Shown here in pieces: positions 33,155-41,385 of a stretch of DNA of 64,000 bases; the first letter of the stretch is position 1, and each line of letters starts with the position of its first letter. The notes under the pieces were generated by a model that saw only the letters and a program-made list of their open reading frames with translations, did no database searches and was not told the DNA's origin. The stretch is taken from contig JBMNMA010000004.1 in assembly GCA_050953105.1 (NCBI GenBank), positions 682,001 to 746,000 on the forward strand, in the 5' to 3' direction. Source of the DNA: UBA1206 sp050953105. GTDB lineage: Bacteria; Bacillota; Clostridia; Oscillospirales; CAG-382. Position numbers and translations under genes: made by a program.

Positions 33155-33523
33155 ATGTTACAGCAACAGTCATATATGAAAGTCGCCGACAACACCGGCG
33201 CAAAAGAGCTGATGTGCATTCGCGTTCTCGGAGGCACAGGCAGAAGATACGCCCGAATAGGCGACGTGGTTATTTGCTCGGTTAAAAAAGCAATACCCGG
33301 CGGCGCCGTTAAGAAGGGCGAAGTTGTAAGAGCGGTGGTAGTCCGTACCGTACAGGGCGTTCGCAGAGCTGACGGTTCCTATGTAAAATTCGACGAAAAC
33401 GCCGCCGTCCTGTTAAAGGATGACAACAGCCCCCGCGGCACCCGTATATTCGGGCCGGTGGCAAGGGAACTTCGTGAAAAGGATTATATGAAAATATTGT
33501 CCCTTGCACCCGAAGTTGTTTAA
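33155..33523 (+). CDS. rplN: Large ribosomal subunit protein L14
   Basis: 122 residues; LQQQSYMKVADNTGAKELMCIRVLGG start, central AAVLLKDDNSPRGTRIFGPVARELR. It sits at the subunit interface with L19. GGGAGGAC precedes the ATG. Confidence 0.99.
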   Translation: MLQQQSYMKVADNTGAKELMCIRVLGGTGRRYARIGDVVICSVKKAIPGGAVKKGEVVRAVVVRTVQGVRRADGSYVKFDENAAVLLKDDNSPRGTRIFGPVARELREKDYMKILSLAPEVV

Positions 33524-33537
33524 TGGAGGATACCTGA

Positions 33538-33867
33538 ATGAGCAAGATGCATATAAAAGTCGGCGACACCGTTGTTTTGAAGAGCGGTAAAGGCGCCAAT
33601 CAAAAAGAACCTACCATTGGCAAGGTTATAGGTGTTTCTCCCAAAGAGGGCAAATGTATCGTTGAAGGCGTGCATGTAGTTTCCAAGCACGTCAGACCCC
33701 GCAAGCAGGGTGATCCCGGCGGAATAATTAAAACCGAAGGCGCTATCTACGCCTGCAAGGTTATGCTCTACTGCCCCAAATGCCAGAAGGGCGTCCGCAC
33801 CCACAAGGTTATCACTGCTACCGGTGAAAAAATCAGAGCCTGCGTCCACTGCGGCGAAACTTTATAA
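33538..33867 (+). CDS. rplX: Large ribosomal subunit protein L24, zinc-ribbon form
   Basis: 109 residues. The N-terminal KOW domain is KVGDTVVLKSGKGANQKEPTIGKVI. The C-terminal CPKCQKG (near 82-85) and CVHCGE (near 104-107) give two CXXC pairs, a zinc ribbon kept in many C+ L24 proteins. L24 starts 50S assembly. GGAGGATA precedes the ATG. Confidence 0.98.
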   Translation: MSKMHIKVGDTVVLKSGKGANQKEPTIGKVIGVSPKEGKCIVEGVHVVSKHVRPRKQGDPGGIIKTEGAIYACKVMLYCPKCQKGVRTHKVITATGEKIRACVHCGETL

Positions 33868-33885
33868 GGAAGGGAGTTTAATCAA

Positions 33886-34428
33886 ATGGCAATTCTTAAG
33901 GATTATTACAAAAATGAAGTCGCTCCTGCACTTATGAAAAAGTTTGCATACGAAAACGTAATGCAGATTCCCAAAATCGAAAAAGTGGTCATAAACGTAG
34001 GCTGTGGCGAAGCCAAGGATAACTCCAAAGTCCTTGACAACGTGCTTAGCGAGCTTTCCCTCATCACCGGCCAGAAAGGCGTTTTAACCACCGCCAAAAA
34101 GTCGGTTTCAAACTTCAAGCTCCGCGCCGGCACTAAAATAGGCGCCAAGGTAACCCTTCGTGGGGAAAGAATGTATGAATTCTTATTCAAGTTCTTCAAC
34201 ATATCCCTCCCCAAGGTAAGGGACTTTAAAGGAATAAACCCCAACTCCTTTGACGGACGGGGCAATTATTCGGTAGGCGTTAAGGAACAGCTTATATTCC
34301 CCGAAATCGAATACGACAAGGTCGACAAGGTTAGGGGTATGGATATTTGCATAGTCACCACCGCAAAAACCGACGAAGAGGCAAGGGAACTGCTTAAACT
34401 CATGGGCGCACCCTTTGCCAAACAGTAA
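33886..34428 (+). CDS. rplE: Large ribosomal subunit protein L5
   Basis: 180 residues; binds 5S rRNA. KKFAYENVMQIPKIEKVVINVGCGEA, RAGTKIGAKVTLRGERMYEFL and DKVRGMDICIVTTAKTDEEARELL are typical. GGAAGGGAG precedes the ATG. Confidence 0.99.
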   Translation: MAILKDYYKNEVAPALMKKFAYENVMQIPKIEKVVINVGCGEAKDNSKVLDNVLSELSLITGQKGVLTTAKKSVSNFKLRAGTKIGAKVTLRGERMYEFLFKFFNISLPKVRDFKGINPNSFDGRGNYSVGVKEQLIFPEIEYDKVDKVRGMDICIVTTAKTDEEARELLKLMGAPFAKQ

Positions 34429-34446
34429 TGTGAGGAGGGAATTAAA

Positions 34447-34632
34447 ATGGCAAAAAAAGCAATGATATTAAAACAGCAAAGGCCTGCGAAATTCTCTACC
34501 AGAGCTTACAACAGGTGCAAAATTTGCGGAAGGCCCCACGCTTATCTAAGAAAATTCGGCATATGCCGTATCTGTTTCCGGAACCTGGCTTACAAAGGCG
34601 AGATTCCCGGAGTCAAGAAAGCAAGCTGGTAA
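34447..34632 (+). CDS. rpsZ: Small ribosomal subunit protein S14, zinc type
   Basis: 61 residues, the short zinc-binding (type Z) form: CKICGRPH and CRICFRN give the four cysteines. The spc-operon position of this form is standard in Firmicutes. GAGGAGGG precedes the ATG. Confidence 0.98.
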   Translation: MAKKAMILKQQRPAKFSTRAYNRCKICGRPHAYLRKFGICRICFRNLAYKGEIPGVKKASW

Positions 34633-34644
34633 GGAGGAAACACT

Positions 34645-35046
34645 ATGCAGATTACTGACGTAATAGCAGATATGCTTACAAGAATAAGAAATGCTAACTC
34701 CGCCAAACACGAAACTGTTGATATACCCGCTTCCAACTTAAAGAAGGAAATCGCCAAAATACTTGTCGAGGAAGGCTATATCAAGAATTATGAGGTTAAG
34801 GAAACCCCCGATAATCAGGGAGTTATAACCGTTACCCTTAAATACGGCGAAAACAAAACAAGAATTATACAGGGTATAAAGAGAGTGTCAAAGCCGGGGC
34901 TTCGCATTTACGCCTCCTGCGAGGATCTTCCCAAAGTTAAAAACGGTCTTGGCATTGCGATTATATCCACTTCCAAAGGCATTATGACAGATAAGCAGGC
35001 AAGAAAAGAAAATGTCGGCGGCGAAGTCATTGCCTTTGTATGGTAA
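34645..35046 (+). CDS. rpsH: Small ribosomal subunit protein S8
   Basis: 133 residues; QITDVIADMLTRIRNANSAKHETVDIPAS and the C-terminal GIAIISTSKGIMTDKQARKENVGGEVIAFVW. In E. coli it represses the spc operon by binding its own mRNA; no comparable site could be judged here. AAGGAGGA precedes the ATG. Confidence 0.99.
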   Translation: MQITDVIADMLTRIRNANSAKHETVDIPASNLKKEIAKILVEEGYIKNYEVKETPDNQGVITVTLKYGENKTRIIQGIKRVSKPGLRIYASCEDLPKVKNGLGIAIISTSKGIMTDKQARKENVGGEVIAFVW

Positions 35047-35058
35047 GGAGGGCGTGAC

Positions 35059-35598
35059 ATGTCAAGAATAGGAAGAACAGAAATAACCGTACCCGCAGGG
35101 GTTACCATAACGGTGGAAAAGGGCAACTTTGTAAAAGTTAAAGGCCCCAAGGGCGAGCTTCAGAGACAGATCCACCCCCTTATGTCCATCGTTCAGGAAG
35201 GGGATAAGGTTTCCGTAAAACGTCCCAACGACGAAAAGGAATCCAAAGCCCTTCACGGTCTTACCAGAACTTTGCTTAACAATATGATAGTCGGGGTTAC
35301 CCAGGGATTCGCCAAGGAACTCAACATCAACGGTGTTGGTTACAAAGCCGCAAAACAGGGCAACCAGCTTGTCCTTAACTTGGGGTATTCCCACCAGATA
35401 TTTTTTAAGGAACCCGAAAACATAACCTTTGAGGTTCCCCAAGCCGACAAGATTATTGTCAAGGGCATTGACAAGCAGCAGGTTGGACAGTTGGCTGCCG
35501 AAATACGCGGCAAACGTCCTCCCGAACCTTACATGGGCAAAGGCGTCAAGTATGCTAACGAAGTCATCAGACGCAAAGCCGGTAAGACTGGCAAGTAG
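35059..35598 (+). CDS. rplF: Large ribosomal subunit protein L6
   Basis: 179 residues with two related domains; SRIGRTEITVPAGVTITVEKGNFVKVKGPKGEL and the C-terminal RGKRPPEPYMGKGVKYANEVIRRKAGKTGK, near the sarcin-ricin loop. GGAGGGC precedes the ATG. Confidence 0.99.
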   Translation: MSRIGRTEITVPAGVTITVEKGNFVKVKGPKGELQRQIHPLMSIVQEGDKVSVKRPNDEKESKALHGLTRTLLNNMIVGVTQGFAKELNINGVGYKAAKQGNQLVLNLGYSHQIFFKEPENITFEVPQADKIIVKGIDKQQVGQLAAEIRGKRPPEPYMGKGVKYANEVIRRKAGKTGK

Positions 35599-35615
35599 TC
35601 GGAAGGAGTAAGATT

Positions 35616-35972
35616 ATGTTCAAGAGATCAGACACCAATCAGAAACGTCTTAAGAGACATATTCGTGTCAGAGCGAAAGTCCAGGGTACCGAACAGCGTC
35701 CCCGTCTTTGCGTATATCGCTCCAATGATAATATAAGCGCTCAGATTATAGACGACACCACAGGCAACACCCTTGTGGCGGCCTCCAGCTATGAGAAGGG
35801 CTTTGAAACCGGCGGAAACAAAGAAGCGGCTAAAAAAGTCGGCTTGCTTGTCGGCCAGCGGGCTATTGAAAAGGGTATAACCGAGGTTGTATTTGACCGT
35901 GGCGGCTACCTGTATCATGGTCGTATTGCCGAACTGGCAGCAGGCGCCCGTGAAGCCGGACTCAAGTTTTAG
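35616..35972 (+). CDS. rplR: Large ribosomal subunit protein L18
   Basis: 118 residues; binds 5S rRNA with L5. QKRLKRHIRVRAKVQGTEQRPRLCVYRSNDNISAQIIDD and the end FDRGGYLYHGRIAELAAGAREAGLKF are typical. GGAAGGAG precedes the ATG. Confidence 0.99.
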   Translation: MFKRSDTNQKRLKRHIRVRAKVQGTEQRPRLCVYRSNDNISAQIIDDTTGNTLVAASSYEKGFETGGNKEAAKKVGLLVGQRAIEKGITEVVFDRGGYLYHGRIAELAAGAREAGLKF

Positions 35973-35988
35973 GAGGAAATGAGCTGTT

Positions 35989-36498
35989 ATGGTTAATAAG
36001 AAATTTGATTTTTCCGAAGTAGAGCTTAAAGAAACCCTCGTTGCTACCAAAAGAGTATCAAAAACCGTTAAAGGCGGCCGTATATCCCGTTTTTCGGCAC
36101 TCATCGTGGTAGGCGACGGCAACGGCCATGTGGGTTACGGCATGGGCAAGGCTGCGGAAGTTCCCGAAGCCATCAGAAAAGCCATCGAGGCTGCCAAGAA
36201 GAATATGATAACCGTTTCCTTAAAGGGAACCACCGTTCCTCACGAGGTTATCGGGGAATACGGCGCAGGCAAAGTGCTTATTAAGCCCGCCGCTCCCGGT
36301 ACCGGTATCATAGCCGGCTCCTCCATGCGTGCCGTTCTCGACTCCGCCGGGATTAAGGACATAAGAGGTAAATGCCTCCGCTCCAGCAACCCCGTTAACG
36401 TGGTTAAGGCCACCTTTGATGCTTTGGCACAGCTTCGCACCGCAGAACAAGTTGCATCCATGCGCGGCATAAGCAAGGATGCGGTTAAGGGGGTATAA
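35989..36498 (+). CDS. rpsE: Small ribosomal subunit protein S5
   Basis: 169 residues; decoding accuracy. VAVNRVSKTV-type start TKRVSKTVKGGRISRFSALIVVGDGNGHVGYGMGKAAEVPEAIRKA and the C-terminal NPVNVVKATFDALAQL are complete. GGAGGAAA precedes the ATG. Confidence 0.99.
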   Translation: MVNKKFDFSEVELKETLVATKRVSKTVKGGRISRFSALIVVGDGNGHVGYGMGKAAEVPEAIRKAIEAAKKNMITVSLKGTTVPHEVIGEYGAGKVLIKPAAPGTGIIAGSSMRAVLDSAGIKDIRGKCLRSSNPVNVVKATFDALAQLRTAEQVASMRGISKDAVKGV

Positions 36499-36503
36499 TC
36501 GAT

Positions 36504-36689
36504 ATGGCACAGGTTAAAATCACACTTGTCAAAAGCCTTATCGGCTGCTCCAAGAAGCAGATCGAAACTGCAAAATCCCTTTCCCTCACCAAGGTAGGGG
36601 ACTCCAAGCAGGTTGAAAACAACAAGGCTGTCGAAGGCAAAATTAATATACTTTCCCATCTCATCACCGTTGATGAAGTCAATGAATAA
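36504..36689 (+). CDS. rpmD: Large ribosomal subunit protein L30
   Basis: 61 residues; VKITLVKSLIGCSKKQIETAKSLSLTKVGDSK is the single conserved block. It lies 5 bp after rpsE, so the RBS is in rpsE's end (AAGGGGG). Confidence 0.98.
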   Translation: MAQVKITLVKSLIGCSKKQIETAKSLSLTKVGDSKQVENNKAVEGKINILSHLITVDEVNE

Positions 36690-36701
36690 GGAGGATACGT
36701 T

Positions 36702-37145
36702 ATGAAACTTCATGAGCTTTCTCCGGCTCCCGGCTCTACCAAGCCCAATTACAGAAAGGGAAGAGGTCCCGGCAGCGGCAACGGCAAAACTGCAGGCCGC
36801 GGCCATAAAGGCCAGAATGCCCGTTCCGGCGGCGGCGTAAGACCCGGTTTTGAAGGCGGTCAGCTCCCCATATACAGAAAACTTCCCAAGAGGGGGTTTA
36901 CCAACCGCTTTGCCAAGGAATACGCTATAGTCAACCTTGACAAACTGAACGACTTTTTCGAAGACGGTGAAACCGTTAACCTCGAAACACTTTTCAATTT
37001 CGGCCTTGTTCGTAAAGAACTTTGCGGCTTGAAAGTTTTAGGACAAGGTGAGCTTACCAAAAAGTTAACCGTACAAGCGTCCGTCTTTTCAAAGTCCGCT
37101 AAGGAGAAGATAGAAGCAGCGGGTGGAACGGCAGAGGTGGTATGA
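36702..37145 (+). CDS. rplO: Large ribosomal subunit protein L15
   Basis: 147 residues; KLHELSPAPGSTKPNYRKGRGPGSGNGKTAGRGHKGQNARSGGGVRPGFEGGQLPIYRKLPKRGF holds the typical glycine- and lysine-rich N-terminus that reaches into 23S rRNA. Its TGA overlaps the start of secY. Confidence 0.99.
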   Translation: MKLHELSPAPGSTKPNYRKGRGPGSGNGKTAGRGHKGQNARSGGGVRPGFEGGQLPIYRKLPKRGFTNRFAKEYAIVNLDKLNDFFEDGETVNLETLFNFGLVRKELCGLKVLGQGELTKKLTVQASVFSKSAKEKIEAAGGTAEVV

Positions 37146-38467
37146 TGTTTGAAACATTAAAGAACGCATGGAAAGTTCAGGATATCCGTAAGAAACTTCT
37201 ATATACGCTTTTTATTGTTGTCATATTCCGCCTCGGTTCCCAGATTCCCGTTCCCTTCGTTGACAGCGCAGCGCTTTCTAAATACTTTGAAGATGCTTCG
37301 ACCTCAGCAACCATTCTCGGTTACTTCAACCTGTTGTCGGGCGACGCATTTTCAAAAGCAACCCTCTTTGCCCTGTCAATTTCCCCTTACATTACCGCTT
37401 CGATAGTAATGAACCTTCTCACCGTCGCTATCCCCGCTCTCGAAAAACTTCAGAAGAGCGGCCCCGAGGGTCAGAAGAAAATTCAAACCTATACTCGTGG
37501 TTTAACATTATTCCTTGCCATTGTTCTGTCCTATGGTTATTATAAAACCATAGACAGCACCGGCTTTTTAAGCAACGATTCCTTCTTCGCCGCCATCGTG
37601 ATAATCGCCTCCTTTACCGCAGGCGCATCCCTTATCATGTGGCTTGGTGAACGGGTCGATGAAAAAGGCATCGGCAACGGTATTTCTATAATACTTTTCG
37701 CAAACATTCTTGCCCGTGGTCCCGCCATTCTGGCGCTGGCCTGGGAATATGCTGTTAATTTCGGCTTTAAGGGCGGAGAATATCTCTATATTCTCTGGGT
37801 TGTGCTGGCTCTGGTATTCATGCTTGCCGTTATCTGGTTTGTGGTGTTCTTCACCAACGCCGAAAGACGTCTCCCCGTTCAGTACGCTAAACGTCAGGTG
37901 GGACGCCGTGTTTATGGCGGTAACAACACCAACCTTCCCATAAAGCTTAACATGACCGGTGTTATGCCCATCATTTTCGCCCAGTCCATAGTGGCCATAC
38001 CTTCCACATTGGCCCTTATATTTACATCCTGGACAGACGGCGTAAACGCCTGGTTCTCACCCAACTCAAAATTGCCCCTTTATGCATTATGCTATTTCAT
38101 TCTGATTATAGGATTTGCGTACTTCTATTCGTCCATATCCTTTAATCCCATGGAAGTGGCCTCCAACCTTCAGAAAAACGGCGGCACCATTCTGGGCCAC
38201 CGTCCGGGCAAACCCACCGCAGACTATATCAGAAAAGTCTTAAACAGGGTTACCCTTATAGACGCCATCTTCCAGTCCTTTATCGCCATCTTCCCCATAC
38301 TTATCGTTATGATAAGAGCATGGACCGGCGCAGGAGCTTCCTATGTATTCTCCCAGCTGGCCTTCGGCGGCACCTCGCTGCTGATTATCGTGGGCGTTTC
38401 TCTTGAAACCACCCGTGAGATCGAGGCTCAGATTACCATGAGACATTACAAGGGCTTCCTTGAATAA
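37142..38467 (+). CDS. secY: Protein translocase channel subunit SecY
   Basis: 441 residues with ten transmembrane helices; the plug/pore start RLGSQIPVPFVDS and the central cytoplasmic loop RPVQYAK-type ERRLPVQYAKRQVGRR are intact. The loop LGHRPGKPTADYIRKVLNR is typical of the C-terminal half. It starts at ATG 37142 (a second ATG follows at once), overlapping rplO. Together with SecE and SecG, elsewhere, it forms the membrane export channel. Confidence 0.99.
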   Translation: MMFETLKNAWKVQDIRKKLLYTLFIVVIFRLGSQIPVPFVDSAALSKYFEDASTSATILGYFNLLSGDAFSKATLFALSISPYITASIVMNLLTVAIPALEKLQKSGPEGQKKIQTYTRGLTLFLAIVLSYGYYKTIDSTGFLSNDSFFAAIVIIASFTAGASLIMWLGERVDEKGIGNGISIILFANILARGPAILALAWEYAVNFGFKGGEYLYILWVVLALVFMLAVIWFVVFFTNAERRLPVQYAKRQVGRRVYGGNNTNLPIKLNMTGVMPIIFAQSIVAIPSTLALIFTSWTDGVNAWFSPNSKLPLYALCYFILIIGFAYFYSSISFNPMEVASNLQKNGGTILGHRPGKPTADYIRKVLNRVTLIDAIFQSFIAIFPILIVMIRAWTGAGASYVFSQLAFGGTSLLIIVGVSLETTREIEAQITMRHYKGFLE

Positions 38468-38479
38468 AGGAGAATTGCA

Positions 38480-39112
38480 ATGAATATAATTTTGTTTGGC
38501 CCCCCGGGTGCGGGCAAAGGCACTCAGGCTGAGATTATATCTAACAGGCTTGTAATTCCCACCATATCCACCGGCGCAGTCCTCAGGGATGCCATGAAAA
38601 ATCAAACCCCCACCGGTTTGGAAGCCCAGAAATATGTGGAAGCAGGAAAGCTTGTCCCCGATGCAGTGGTTACCGCCATCATTAAAGAGCGAATAGCCCA
38701 GCCCGACTGTAAAGAAGGGTTCATCCTTGACGGTTTTCCCCGCACTATCCCCCAGGCTATGGCTCTTGAGGAAATGGAAGTTAAAATAGACACAGTCCTT
38801 TCCATCGAAATTTCCGATGAAACTATTATAGAAAGACTTGCGTCAAGACGCCTTTGCGAAAGCTGCGGAGCGTCCTATTCGGTGATATACAATCCCACTA
38901 AGGACAACATCCACTGCGACAAATGCGGCGGCAAGCTTATAACCAGAAAGGACGACGATCCGGCAGTTATTAAAAGCAGGCTTGAAACCTACCACAGCCA
39001 AACCGAACCTTTAAAGGATTATTACAATCAAAAGGGACTTTTGAAAACAGTAATAAGCCAGGAAGAAGTTGAAGACACCACCCGTGAGGTTTTCACGGCG
39101 CTCGGAATATAA
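38480..39112 (+). CDS. adk: Adenylate kinase, zinc-bearing LID
   Basis: 210 residues. P-loop GPPGAGKGTQAE (7-18), FPRTIPQA for the core and the LID zinc site CESCGASYSVIYNPTKDNIHCDKCGG with four cysteines; cellular AMP + ATP to 2 ADP. It follows secY by 12 bp and its stop overlaps the map start by one base, as commonly seen in firmicutes. Confidence 0.98.
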   Translation: MNIILFGPPGAGKGTQAEIISNRLVIPTISTGAVLRDAMKNQTPTGLEAQKYVEAGKLVPDAVVTAIIKERIAQPDCKEGFILDGFPRTIPQAMALEEMEVKIDTVLSIEISDETIIERLASRRLCESCGASYSVIYNPTKDNIHCDKCGGKLITRKDDDPAVIKSRLETYHSQTEPLKDYYNQKGLLKTVISQEEVEDTTREVFTALGI

Positions 39113-39861
39113 TGATAACCATAAAATCAGCAGCCGAGCTGGACATAATGCGTCAGGCGGGTAAAATTACCGCCCTTGCCAGAGAAGAGGGCAGCCTCCT
39201 TGTAAAAGAGGGAGTCACCACAAAACAGATCGATAAAAAGATCAGAGAAGTGATTGCCAAACACGGAGGAACCCCTTCCTTCCTGGGGTACGGCGGATTT
39301 CCCGCTGCGGCGTGTGTCTCGGTAAACGAAGAGGTTATCCACGGCATCCCCTCAAACCGGGTATTAAAAGAAGGGGACATTGTGAAAATCGATGTGGGGG
39401 TAATCTATAAAGGTTATCAGGGCGACTGTGCCGCCACCATCCCCGTCGGAAAAGTGTCCCCGGAAGCCGAAAAGCTTATTGCCGTTACCAAGGAAAGCTT
39501 TTTTAAAGCAATCGAAAAAGCGGTGGCCGGCAACCGGATAGGCGATATCGGCTTTGCTGTGGAGGATTTTGTTACGCAACAGGGTTTTTCTGTGGTAAGA
39601 GATTTCGTAGGGCACGGAATAGGACGGCAAATGCATGAAGATCCCAGCGTCCCCAACTTCGGTCGTCCCGGACACGGGGTATTGCTTAGGGAAGGCATGA
39701 CACTTGCCATCGAACCTATGGTAAATGCGGGAACGTGGAAGGTTAAAGTGCTGTCAGACGGCTGGACGGTGGTTACCATCGACGGCAGACTTTCGGCCCA
39801 CTATGAAAACACGGTGGCCATAACCTCAAACGGCCCCGAAATACTGACGATCCCCGCATAA
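39112..39861 (+). CDS. map: Type I methionine aminopeptidase
   Basis: 249 residues. Removes the initiator methionine from nascent proteins. Metal ligands are in DIVKIDVGVIYKGYQGDCAATI, HGIGRQMHEDPSVPNF, LAIEPMVN and SAHYENTVAI. Adjacent adk and infA are standard. It begins at the last base of the adk stop (TAATG). Confidence 0.98.
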   Translation: MITIKSAAELDIMRQAGKITALAREEGSLLVKEGVTTKQIDKKIREVIAKHGGTPSFLGYGGFPAAACVSVNEEVIHGIPSNRVLKEGDIVKIDVGVIYKGYQGDCAATIPVGKVSPEAEKLIAVTKESFFKAIEKAVAGNRIGDIGFAVEDFVTQQGFSVVRDFVGHGIGRQMHEDPSVPNFGRPGHGVLLREGMTLAIEPMVNAGTWKVKVLSDGWTVVTIDGRLSAHYENTVAITSNGPEILTIPA

Positions 39862-39892
39862 AACCAAAGGAGAAACTGCACGCTGTTTCATT

Positions 39893-40186
39893 ATGATGGA
39901 TTTTTCTAACAAACTCGTTATCTCCCTTGCGGGAAAAGACAAAGGAAGAGTATTCGTGGTCTTGAAAAATGTCGGCGAAAACTTCGTGCTTTATGCCGAC
40001 GGACGCAGACGGCGGATAGAAAAACCCAAGCTTAAAAAGATAAAGCATATTAAGGTTATAGGTGATGCCGGCATAGAAGATATATCGGCGGTCACCAACG
40101 GCATGCTTAGAAAAGCAACGGCAGCGAACATGGTTTTAGACCAGGGGTATTCGTGTTCCGGACAACCGGCAAATAAGGAGGGATAA
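39893..40186 (+). CDS. KOW-domain RNA-binding protein, L14e-like
   Basis: 97 residues: LVISLAGKDKGRVFVVLKNVGENFVLYADGRRRRIEKPKLKKIKHIKVIG is a KOW/SH3-like fold related to the archaeal and eukaryal L14e family, which commonly sits between map and infA in Clostridia. AAGGAGA lies about 19 bp before the ATG, unusually far; no other start in frame fits. The stop is 2 bp before the infA start. Its job in bacteria is not settled. Confidence 0.85.
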   Translation: MMDFSNKLVISLAGKDKGRVFVVLKNVGENFVLYADGRRRRIEKPKLKKIKHIKVIGDAGIEDISAVTNGMLRKATAANMVLDQGYSCSGQPANKEG

Positions 40187-40188
40187 TT

Positions 40189-40407
40189 CTGCCTAAAGAC
40201 GACGTTATAGAATTTGAAGGCGTGGTTACCGAAGTGCTACCTAACACAATGTTTAAGGTAAAGCTTAACAACGGACACATGGTGACCGCCCACATTTCAG
40301 GTAAAATGCGTATGCATTACATTAGAATTCTTCCCGGCGACCGGGTAACGGTGGAGGTTTCCATCTACGACCTGTCCCAGGGACGGATAACATACAGAGC
40401 TAAATAG
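40189..40407 (+). CDS. infA: Translation initiation factor IF-1, CTG start
   Basis: 72 residues, the exact family length, if the start is CTG at 40189: PKDDVIEFEGVVTEVLPNTMF, then VKLNNGHMVTAHISGKMRMHYIRILPGDRVTVEVS and the final DLSQGRITYRAK. AAGGAGGG ends 6 bp before the CTG. ATT at 40186 is the only other rare start nearby. The first ATG/GTG starts downstream would remove the conserved KDDVIE segment. IF-1 blocks the A site during initiation. Non-AUG use by an initiation factor is notable. Confidence 0.93.
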   Translation: MPKDDVIEFEGVVTEVLPNTMFKVKLNNGHMVTAHISGKMRMHYIRILPGDRVTVEVSIYDLSQGRITYRAK

Positions 40408-40449
40408 GAACCCCAAGGGGAATCCTGTTTCGATTTGGAGGTAATAAAA

Positions 40450-40563
40450 ATGAAAGTAAAGCCTTCCGTCAAAAAAATTTGCGACAAATGCAAAATTATT
40501 AAGCGTAAAGGCATAATCAGGGTTATTTGCGAAAATCCCAAGCATAAGCAAAGACAAGGATAA
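40450..40563 (+). CDS. rpmJ: Large ribosomal subunit protein L36
   Basis: 37 residues: MKVKPSVKKICDKCKIIKRK, RVICENPKHKQRQG. The zinc ligands C11, C14, C27 and H32 are all present (the C+ form). GGAGGT precedes the ATG. Too short for routine gene finding but certain from the sequence and context. Confidence 0.98.
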   Translation: MKVKPSVKKICDKCKIIKRKGIIRVICENPKHKQRQG

Positions 40564-40576
40564 GAGAGGTGTAACA

Positions 40577-40945
40577 ATGGCTCGTATTTCCGGCGTAGAC
40601 ATTCCTAACGCTAAACGTGTTGAGATCGGTCTTACCTATATCTATGGCATAGGTAGAGCCCGCGCCAACGAAATTTTAAAGAAAACCGGTATAAACCCCG
40701 ACACCCGTGTCAAGGATTTAACCGAAGACGACATCGCCAAACTCCGTGAGGTAATCGAAAACGACTATGTAGTTGAAGGCGACCTTCGCAGAGAAGTTGC
40801 TCTTAACATTAAGCGTCTGGTTGAAATCGACTGCTACAGGGGCGTCCGTCATAGGAAAGGCCTTCCCGTCAGAGGTCAGAGAACCAAGACCAATGCCAGG
40901 ACAAGAAAAGGTCCCGCTAAGACGATTGCCAATAAGAAGAAGTAA
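40577..40945 (+). CDS. rpsM: Small ribosomal subunit protein S13
   Basis: 122 residues; RISGVDIPNAKRVEIGLTYIYGIGRARANEILKKTGI and GVRHRKGLPVRGQRTKTNARTRKGPAKTI. Contacts A- and P-site tRNA. AGAGGTG precedes the ATG. Confidence 0.99.
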   Translation: MARISGVDIPNAKRVEIGLTYIYGIGRARANEILKKTGINPDTRVKDLTEDDIAKLREVIENDYVVEGDLRREVALNIKRLVEIDCYRGVRHRKGLPVRGQRTKTNARTRKGPAKTIANKKK

Positions 40946-40959
40946 GGGAGGACATAAGC

Positions 40960-41355
40960 ATGGCGACACAGAAAAAAACTGTTACGAAAAAGCGTCGTGA
41001 ACGTAAAAATATAGAACGGGGCGCCGCACACATTCGTTCCAGTTTCAATAATACCATAGTAACTATATCCGATTTGCAGGGTAATGCAATAAGCTGGGCA
41101 TCCGCAGGTGAATTGGGATTCAGAGGCTCCCGTAAGTCTACTCCCTATGCCGCTCAGATGGCTGCAGAAACCGCCGCTAAGGCTGCTATGGAACACGGAC
41201 TTAAAACCGTTGAGGTGTATGTCAAAGGCCCCGGACAGGGACGTGAAGCCGCAATCAGAGCATTACAGGTTGCAGGACTTGACATTACTTCGATAAAAGA
41301 CGTAACACCTATTCCCCACAACGGCTGCAGACCGCCCAAGAGAAGACGTGTTTAA
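40960..41355 (+). CDS. rpsK: Small ribosomal subunit protein S11
   Basis: 131 residues; IERGAAHIRSSFNNTIVTISD, GFRGSRKSTPYAAQMAAE and the C-terminal TPIPHNGCRPPKRRRV, the platform protein. GGGAGGAC precedes the ATG. Confidence 0.99.
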   Translation: MATQKKTVTKKRRERKNIERGAAHIRSSFNNTIVTISDLQGNAISWASAGELGFRGSRKSTPYAAQMAAETAAKAAMEHGLKTVEVYVKGPGQGREAAIRALQVAGLDITSIKDVTPIPHNGCRPPKRRRV

Positions 41356-41385
41356 GATTTTGATTTATTTTTTGGAGGTTAAATA

